A DNA stretch of 64,000 nt, taken from NCBI GenBank assembly GCA_007026445.1, contig VDMD01000019.1, positions 372,001 through 436,000 on the forward strand, given 5' to 3'. The DNA is from Schizophyllum amplum. Its lineage: Eukaryota; Basidiomycota; Agaricomycetes; Agaricales; Schizophyllaceae. A model generated the notes under the pieces. The model was not told the DNA's origin, made no database searches, and saw only the letters and a program-made list of their open reading frames with translations. The position numbers were made by a program, and so were the translations under genes. Positions 57,511-64,000 of the stretch are shown here, piece after piece (the first letter of the stretch is position 1; each line of letters opens with the position of its first letter).

Positions 57511-58088
57511 CTGCTCTTACCACTCAGTCGTCGTGTTACCGTATGCCCTCTTTAAACTTTACACTATACTCGCCTATCAGTACGGCTTTACATATATATT
57601 AACCTTGTGATAGTACTCGTCCTACTAACACCCAACTTACAGTGCATGCAAGACATCAATTACCTGCCTTATACAGTAATTCTTTCCCATCGCCCGCTCG
57701 CGCGCCTGCATGTCGTCTCCTCACCCCCGTTGGCGGCTGGTGGATACATAATACGAGAAGGAGAGGCCATATTGTAGTATGTGTGAGTTTCTCAGGGCAT
57801 GTAATGAGGGAAACGCGACGTTGGTGCTGTTGTCCTGTCCGACCAAGGATCAGATCGTGTACTTCTGAACTCGCAAAACTATCGCAAAAATCGTGTTCTT
57901 CTTTCACCATCTGTGTGAGAACATGCTGTAGTATATTCCACATCGTTTCTGAAGGTAAATGAGATGTCGCAGGCAGCCTGCGAGCGGGAGAGAGGGCGAT
58001 GGGAAATAATTACCGTATTAGGCAGGTAATTGATCTCCTGCAGGCACTGTAATTTGACAATTACTGCACCTTAACCCAGGGGGGTTGT
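57511..58088. other. 3' region of the transposase-like gene
   Basis: AT-rich bases to about 57,620 look like a 3' UTR. No gene is seen after that. Confidence 0.5.
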
Positions 58089-58440
58089 GAGAGCAGACCT
58101 CAGTGGGCGTGAGTAAGAGGGGGGGGCATACGAGAGCAGACCTCAGTGGGCGTAAGTAAGAAGGGGGAGGCATACGAGAGCAGGCATGAGTGGGCGTGAG
58201 TGGGGGGGGGGGGGGGGGGGGGGCAAAGTTCGAGAGCGTGAGTAAGGGGGGCATACAAAAACACTCAGAGCAGGCGTGAGTGGGTGCGAGCTGGCGCGAG
58301 TAAGACATGAGTGGGCGTGAGCAGGCAATGAGCAGGTGCCCGTGCGAGTAAGACGTGAGTGGCCCGCGTGAGTAAAGGGGGGGAGGGGGGGGGTATACGA
58401 GAGTGGGCGTGAGGGGCATGAGTAGGGGGGGAGGGTACTC
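58089..58440. repeat. G-rich minisatellite with a 22-base G run
   Basis: The unit GAGAGCAGACCTCAGTGGGC, GTGAGTAAG, a G run and CATAC occurs at 58089-58131 and again, slightly changed, from 58132. Shorter variants (GTGAGTGGG, GAGCAGGC, GTGAGTAAG) follow to 58440. 58202-58223 is an unbroken run of 22 G. The plus strand is strongly G-quadruplex-prone. Confidence 0.9.
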
Positions 58441-59840
58441 CGCCTCCTACTCCCGCGCTGGAAGCGGTGGAAAAAATTACTGTTCGTGACGAGCACAGGC
58501 TGCTCGTCGGCGAGTTGACGGCGACAGGTGAGAGGCTGAGGTGACGCTGGGCATATTGTAGAACAACACGGCAGGCTTGACGGCGCTCCCACGGACTCTC
58601 GGCCCATCTTGCATTGTCGCGACGCCTCATGCGTCGTCCTTGACGTACTCAGCGGACCATGGTGCCCAGGTAATTTTCTCGGGGACGACGGCGGGAACTT
58701 GCTCCGAGTCGTCGCTCCCTCTTGCATCCTGCGCTCATTGTCTTTGCAGACATCAGCTACTGACCTCGGCCTTGACTCGTCACGGTGCGTGTCCGCGTCG
58801 CCGCACCGTCACGTCGAACATGTCTGACACGCTTGCAGATGTCCTCCAGACTCCGCCCACTGGCAAGCCACCAACAATGAATCCCCCTCATCACGTCGGC
58901 GCGCACCCACAACTCTTGGGACAGTCCCAACGTCACATCTTGGTCGAGAGTGCACTTGTGCGCTGCCATTCATGTCTTGTACCTAACGCAGGTCTAGCTA
59001 TCGCAGTGAGCCGCGGTCCACGCGAGTTCAACATCGGAGCACGTGCTCACGCCCGGGACCGAAAAGTTCAACTCACGCGTGACGCAGGCCCACGCGTACG
59101 GCCTTGTCTGCCGCCAGCGAGCTCGACGGATGGCACTGGCGTGGTCGTATCTCTCGTGGTGAGCTACCTTTGTGAACCTTTGTCAACACTCTGACTCTGC
59201 TGCAGCGCGGCTCGTCGTACATAGGCACCCAGTCACAACTCTGTCCGCCTCTCGCCGCCGACCTCTCCGCCCTTCGTCGTCACGGCGACTGCGCTCACAA
59301 CACGCGTCTTACAGAAGCTGTTCAAAAAGAGCAGTGCACGTTCTTCACTCGCACTCTCGCCCCCGGGATGTCCACGACGAGGTTTGCCGCGGCGTCGACG
59401 TGGGACGCGTCGACCGCGCTCTTACACCCTCGCGTTGAGGGGAGCCATGTATGTAGCGAGTTTGTACTTGGTAGACAGCAAATATACATGATTTATTTCC
59501 GAAAAGCGTCCCCTGATTGTGCTGTGCCTCTCGCTCAACACGCGTGAAGTCGGAGTCTCGCCGAGTATGTGAGTGCCGCACGAGTACGTGCTTGCTCGCT
59601 GTCCTACACGGTCCCCTTTTGTAGACAAGTTCCTTCGTCGTCTCTTCAAGACTGCAAGTTCCGTCACTCCTTCGAGTGCACGCTCGCCTCTTGTCTCCGC
59701 TCTCGTGCCCCCTCCCCCCACTCACCACCACCACCACCACGCCTGCTCTTGTACAGCCCTCCACCTCCCGTACATTCACGCCTCAGCCCCCTGATGGACG
59801 GTACTCCGAGGATCATCAAATTCATATTCAGAGATACCTA
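58441..59840. other. Intergenic, no supported gene
   Basis: A 205-codon plus-strand frame (58,577-59,194) and several overlapping frames show no motif. A CACCACCACCACCAC run lies near 59,724. This could be decayed repeat or gene sequence. Nothing further is claimed. Confidence 0.5.
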
Positions 59841-61590
59841 CTACCCCAGCACATCTACTCTTTCAGAAGCAACATCCTGCAATTCGGACACCGTTGACCA
59901 CAGCCTTGCACCCTCCTTCCAGCGACGTGCGTTCTTTTCGACAGCCTCGTCATACTCCGAGGGTGAGAGCGAGTTATAATACTCCTCGTCGAGCATACAG
60001 CCGTGCTCAACCCAACGGAATAAGGCACCGGACGTGTATTGTGTGACGCTGTAACGTGTTTCCCGGCGTGCAATCTTGGTATTCGAGTGGTGAATGATGC
60101 CGGAGGGGATGATGATCGTCGATCCTGGAGGAAAGCGAATGACAAGGCCGCATTCCCAAAGCACGAGGTGGCCGCCACGATTGGCGTCGTACTTGCCGAG
60201 GGCGGTTATAGCACACCAGCCGAAAGGAAGGTTACCGAAGTCGCGATGCTTGAAGGTTACCGTCCTTGGCCCAAAGTTGATCGTGATACAGGCCCACACA
60301 CTGTAAGGGAAGTTGCGCTTGAGGGTGGGGTCGTTCTCGAAGAGGCCGTGCATGTGCTCGGCGTAGTATGTCCAGAGCTTGGGCGCCCAGTTATAGAAGA
60401 CACCTGCCATATATCAGAACGAGCCCAAACGAAAAGGAACAGCTTACTCGAGGAGAAATGAGCGATGCGAATCATCGCCGTAAGTCCGACCAAGTATGCG
60501 AGGGTGGCAGCCATCCCTTTTGTGTGTTTAAGGACGCCGGGGGCCTGCAACAACGTCAGCTCAACGCCCTCGTACCAGCCCACCAGTGAGCATACTCACA
60601 GTCTGTCCACCACCGTGAGAGACACCGTGCGCCTCGGCACCGAATCGGCCGCGACGGTGTTCGCGAGAGGCTTTCGGGAAGCTGGTGCGGGCGCCGCGGG
60701 CGGCAATCTCGCTCGCCAGTGATTCGTGTACGCTGTCCCAATTCGGATCGTCGGGGTGGCCGGCGAGGACGCCGAACGTGCGACCATCCTGAGCACAAAG
60801 CCCGATAGTTTCGCTTGGTACAAAGTCAGAAATCATCACATACTAGGCTCTCGTGCGTACCTTCCATCCCAGTCAATCAGCTTCATGCCCGGCACTTTTG
60901 CTTTGGTACCAATTAAGTCGTCCAAAGCATACAGCTTTTCCTCCCCGCCGCTGCGCTTCGCTGTGAAGCCAGTGCTTGTGACCTCCTGGTCATCCCAGTC
61001 GAGGTCAACGCGCTCAAACTGCGCCTCCGCAATGTGGCGCGCATTTCGCAGGACACCCGAACGGCGCGGCGTCCAATCCATCTCCGGTACGCGGTTCTGC
61101 GCCTGTGTTCGCCGACTTCTACGAGAGTTCCTCTTCTTTGACGCTTTGTGCATTGCCGGAGCCGTAGAATGCGGGCCGGGGCGCGAGTCTTTTGGCAAAG
61201 ATGCGGGGGACGAGGGGTGGTCAGGGGATGGGTTGGGCACGCCGGGTGAGAGGCGGGACTTTTTGGTAAATTGCGGCGTCGAGGTGGGCTGGTTAGAAGA
61301 CAGTGACGCACGCCGGTGTCGCTTGGCTGGCTGTGCAGCAGGAGATGGTGGGCGAGATGTCGCTGGAGAGGATGGGATTGAGGAAAGGGGTGACGACGTG
61401 TCGCAGCGTGGCTCTCCAGCGACCTCGGAGTCGTCGTCCACACACTCGGCTCCTACGAGATCATCTTCATCTTGTTCATCGTCCTCATCGCAACGGCTCT
61501 TGAGTAGGGCATCCAGGTCGAATTCAGGGTTATTTACTGTGTAGTATCTGCCATACGTCGTACCAGATCGGGTCGTGCGCAGGCCAACAT
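59841..61590 (-). CDS. TET/JBP-like 2-oxoglutarate-Fe(II) dioxygenase family protein (5' end unresolved)
   Basis: Minus strand, last four exons well supported: about 61590-60861, 60813-60600, 60544-60448 and 60403-59841. A long disordered N-terminus (Ser/Pro, then KKRNSRRSRR) leads to YALDDLIGTKAKVPGMKLIDWDG, VLAGHPDDPNW and GVSHGGGQT. The catalytic part follows: VFYNWAPKLW, FGPRTVTFKHRDFGNLPFGW, GGHLVLWECGLVIRFPPGSTIIIPS, HHSNTK and ETRYSVTQYTSGALFRWVEHG. HRD plus the later His fit the HxD...H iron triad, and the Arg of ETRYS may bind 2-oxoglutarate. This is a very large basidiomycete family. I link it to the TET/JBP DNA-modification enzymes reported with transposons in these fungi, from memory and not certain. 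No ATG lies in frame upstream of the DE-rich segment, so a first exon is missing. Confidence 0.8.
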
Positions 61591-62242
61591 GTTCTGAGAG
61601 CTCGAATTAGTTTACATTCAACGCCAAGGCCTCACGAAAAGAAAGAGAGCCAGCGCGGCATGCTTGTCGCGTCTTCCTTGGAGAGAGGCACAGCGCACAC
61701 GCTTCCAGTACCTCACTGTGGGCAAAGGTGGTAAAGGCGTGGTGTGCGCTGCGCGTTTCTCCAAGGGAGCGGCGACAAGCGCGCCGCTGAAGGCCTGCTC
61801 CCTTATTCTGTTAGCCCTGAATGAGGCGGAACACACCTTGAATGAAACCTTTTAGCCAATCGAACATCACAAGGGTCTTGATGATGGCCAGAACGAGAAA
61901 AATGCGGGTTGAACTCAGTAGCTCCCGGGGCGCGTACGGTCACAGATCACGTGCACCTCATGTTGATGTGTTCTCGTCACGTTGCGCACGTATCGCGACC
62001 TCGCCTTCGGCTTCGACGCTGTGGTGGCTTGCGCACACTAGATGGTATAGCGAATACAATCACAAATTAAAATTCCAGAGCTGACATAATTGTTCGAAAT
62101 TTGGGCAGATCATGAGTCTTTATGGACTTCCTTACAAGCTTGGACCCACAGTGTGGCGGTGCTGTCTCAGAGCGATCGACGGCATCGCCTGAAGTCTGAA
62201 GCGTCTAGTATAGGGGTATATCCCACCTTGCTTCCTTCCATC
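61591..62242. other. Intergenic, between dioxygenase and nuclease genes
   Basis: The missing first exon of the dioxygenase gene may lie here on the minus strand. No other coding is supported. Confidence 0.4.
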
Positions 62243-63205
62243 ATGGGTATCAAAGGGGCTTGGGAGGTGCGTGCGCAAGACCAGTGCCTTTCGCTAACTT
62301 ACGCAACGAACAGACTTTCGAACATGCAGCGATTGTGGAACCTCTCACAGAGCTATGCCTCCGTAACGGCGGGTTCTCCGATCTTTCTAACAATTCACCA
62401 GAATATGTTCTGGGAGTTGACGCCAAGTACGCTACCGAGTACTACCTAGTATTGAATCATGTTGATGAAAATATTCTAGCAATGTTCTCTCTCGTGCTTT
62501 ATCCCCGGTGCTCGGAGAGAGAGGACTTGCGCGCCGCCACTGGGCTCGTGAAGCGCGGTCCAGTGATCTTATCGGAGCCATAACCTCACTCGCTGGATAT
62601 TTCAACTCGCCCTGTACCGTCGTCTTCGTCTTCGACGGCCCGCTGAAGTCGGACATGAAGCGCGACAAAGCCATAGTTCCACGGGACCCCAGGGTTATCA
62701 AAAATTACAAGAGATTGCTCAATGTACTTGGGTTCAACATCTGGGAGGTGAGAATCCCCTTCGTTCCGTAATACCCACTTCGAAGCTCACCCGCACCGCC
62801 TATAGGCTCTCGGCGAGGCGGACGCCGATCTGGGAATTATGTCGAAGTTCGGTCTTGCAAACAGCGTACTCAGTGACGATAGCGACCTGTTCGTGCTTGG
62901 TGCCAGGACGGTCCTACGGACGTACGTACCATATCGCAATCTGAATTCGTTGCTCATCAAATATTCACAGACGTCGTAACGATTGCGGCTTAGATGACAG
63001 GGTCGCTTGTTATCGTGCAGTCAATATTCGCCGGCACGGTACATGCGGCCTCGACGCAACTCAACTCGTCTTGCTTGCCATATTGGTCGGGAATGAATAT
63101 GAGCCGGTCAGCCTCGGCTACCTAGAAAACTTGGTCATAGGCCCTATCCTTTGCAGGATAATATACCTATATAGGCCAAGTTTTCTAGACACAATAAATC
63201 TCTAA
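62243..63205 (+). pseudogene. XPG/Rad2 (GEN1-like) nuclease gene, truncated by insertion
   Basis: Five exons (62243-62266, 62314-62426, 62480-62747, 62806-62921, 62971-63205) would give 251 aa. MGIKGAWE starts the XPG N-domain, followed by YVLGVDA, VVFVFDGPLKSDMKRDKAI, a helix ending GFNIWE and the I-domain acid cluster ALGEADADLG with SDDSDLFVLGA. Then ATQLVLLAILVGNEYEP should lead to the helix-hairpin-helix region. Instead, coding runs into an AT-rich palindromic element at about 63,122 and stops at 63,205. The helix-hairpin-helix and C-terminal parts, usually another 200 or more residues, are absent from the window. Similar basidiomycete GEN1-like genes are common and this copy is probably dead. 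Confidence 0.8.
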
Positions 63206-63530
63206 TGCCTAGATAATTCTAATGCTAGAGAACTATACCAGACTTACTTGCTTAGAGATTTCTACTGGCTGGACATCTCTATATAGCAGCTTGCACTAGA
63301 ATGTTCTAAAGATTAGACATCTCTGTTAGGCTGCTCTGGCTAGACTATTCTAATGGTATATGCTGCTTAGAGATCTCTAATATATTAAGTGTCTAGATAG
63401 AGATCTCTAGACAGATGGACTCACTAGAGATCTCTAAGTGGGTGGACTCACTAGAGATCTCTAGATGGATGGATTCACTAAAGATGTCCATCTAGGTTGT
63501 TATACTGCCTGTAGCTGTAATATTTGTCAG
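63122..63530. mobile_element. AT-rich palindromic element that interrupts the nuclease gene
   Basis: It opens with CTAGAAAACTTGG (63122-63134), whose exact reverse complement is at 63176-63188, enclosing TATCCT-TTGC-AGGATA (63144-63159). From 63,190 to 63,500 the self-complementary word AGAGATCTCT and variants (AGAGATTTCT, ACATCTCT, TAGAGA) recur. Three imperfect units of about 28 bp (GGACTCACTAGAGATCTCTA type) lie at about 63,413-63,500. The base composition differs sharply from both flanks. There is no coding, so a MITE-like or satellite origin is inferred. Confidence 0.65.
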
Positions 63531-63750
63531 TGAGCCGCTAATGCAAGGTGACACCGGCACCCGTAGAGCCGCCGACGCACCTGCACAGGTACCGGGGCGG
63601 GGAGCGAGGAGCGACGCGCACGCGCCGTTGACTGCGCTAGCGCAGGATGCGAGGCGCGGCGTACCGCGTGGGGGCGCGCTCGTCAAGGGAATACCCATAT
63701 CGATCATGGTGGTGGAAGAGGTGTTCGAGAGCCCGTTACGCTCCCCCGGC

Positions 63751-63807
63751 CAAGAGCAGAGCGCCGGAAGTCCCGGTGCGATGAGTCCTCGACGGGCTCT
63801 GCTCTTG
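63751..63807. repeat. 12-bp inverted repeat, 33-nt loop
   Basis: CAAGAGCAGAGC at 63751-63762 pairs exactly with GCTCTGCTCTTG at 63796-63807. It could form a stem-loop in RNA or DNA. Confidence 0.85.
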
Positions 63808-63876
63808 TAGGGAGGGGTGTGTGATGGGCTCGGGATGGGGGTATGGTGAATAATATTGAGGGCGCAACGAACGGAA

Positions 63877-63901
63877 CCTGACGCGCGTCTCGCGCGTCAG
63901 G
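63877..63901. repeat. 11-bp inverted repeat, 3-nt loop
   Basis: CCTGACGCGCG and CGCGCGTCAGG flank TCT. This is a very stable hairpin, terminator-like in form, but in a fungal genome its meaning is unclear. Confidence 0.85.
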
Positions 63902-64000
63902 CGAGCCGCTCGCCAGTGTGCGTGGGCAGCAAGGCGCAAGGAGCGCGGACCGCTGCTTGACGCGGCGGTCGCGCTGCTTGCCGTCTGTTGGCCGCGACGT

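Larger units (their letters stand above)
63531..64000. other. GC-rich end region, no supported gene
   Basis: Abrupt return to high GC after the AT-rich element. An 89-codon plus frame (63,541-63,810) has no motif and spans the 63751-63807 inverted repeat. Two strong inverted repeats are listed separately. Confidence 0.5.

Noticed and set aside
58577..59194. 205-codon plus-strand frame after the minisatellite
   Set aside because: Cys/His-rich but without ordered zinc motifs; overlaps equally long frames on both strands.
63113..63205. Extension of the XPG protein through the AT-rich element as natural C-terminus
   Set aside because: The last about 30 codons are encoded by the inverted repeat and AT-rich sequence and have no family resemblance; read as chance open frame after insertion.

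Overview
The window is nuclear DNA from a filamentous basidiomycete, most likely a wood-decay agaricomycete such as a polypore. It is GC-rich. Protein genes are split by many short introns of about 45-65 nt with GTRNGT donors. Typical basidiomycete families are present: a Pil1-type eisosome protein, an F-box protein with the usual agaricomycete N-terminal block, a GH115 glucuronidase and a fungal 2OG-Fe(II) dioxygenase family. All exon models below were built by hand from reading frame, splice signals and remembered family motifs. No database search was run.

Layout, left to right. 0.3-1.2 kb: METTL7-like methyltransferase. 1.2-4.7 kb: gene-poor, with a 59-bp tandem duplication and a decayed F-box gene copy. 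4.7-12.8 kb, plus strand: PIL1/LSP1 protein, mitochondrial dihydrolipoyl dehydrogenase, and an acyl-CoA synthetase that contains a candidate AT-AC intron and a GC-AG intron. 12.9-14.9 kb, minus: type-B carboxylesterase. 15.4-16.2 kb: basic KPASK-repeat protein. 16.9-20.2 kb: secreted GH115. 20.2-22.2 kb, minus: ABHD12-like lipase whose coding 3' end overlaps that of GH115. 22.5-24.2 kb: F-box protein. 24.7-26.3 kb: PEX19. 27.1-28.5 kb and 44.3-45.7 kb: two zinc alcohol dehydrogenase paralogues with identical intron layout. The second has a 17-bp-arm palindrome directly against its TATA box. 28.8-40.3 kb, minus: METTL21-like methyltransferase, a small orphan Ste11-type Ras-binding-like domain, an Msb1/Mug8 morphogenesis protein with a frame-shifted acidic tail, an unknown protein and a doubtful small ORF. 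40.5-43.3 kb: Cid1/Trf4-like nucleotidyltransferase.

46.6-63.2 kb is an accessory, mobile-element-rich zone. A ten-exon gene for a DDE-transposase-like protein (46,625-57,510) carries a complete 6.35-kb non-LTR retrotransposon inside its first intron, bounded by a 13-bp target-site duplication and a poly(A) tail. Downstream lie a G-tract minisatellite, a TET/JBP-like 2OG-Fe(II) dioxygenase gene (minus strand), and an XPG/Rad2-like nuclease gene cut off by an AT-rich palindromic element. Members of the dioxygenase family have been reported in association with transposons in basidiomycetes. The last 0.5 kb is GC-rich with two strong hairpins and no gene that I can support.

The core genes form no obvious operon-like pathway. 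They cover membrane organisation, energy and acyl-CoA metabolism, peroxisome biogenesis, xylan side-chain removal and polarity. The most notable observations are the retrotransposon sitting in an intron of an apparently intact transposase-like gene, the AT-AC intron candidate, the ADH promoter palindrome, and the element-truncated nuclease gene.
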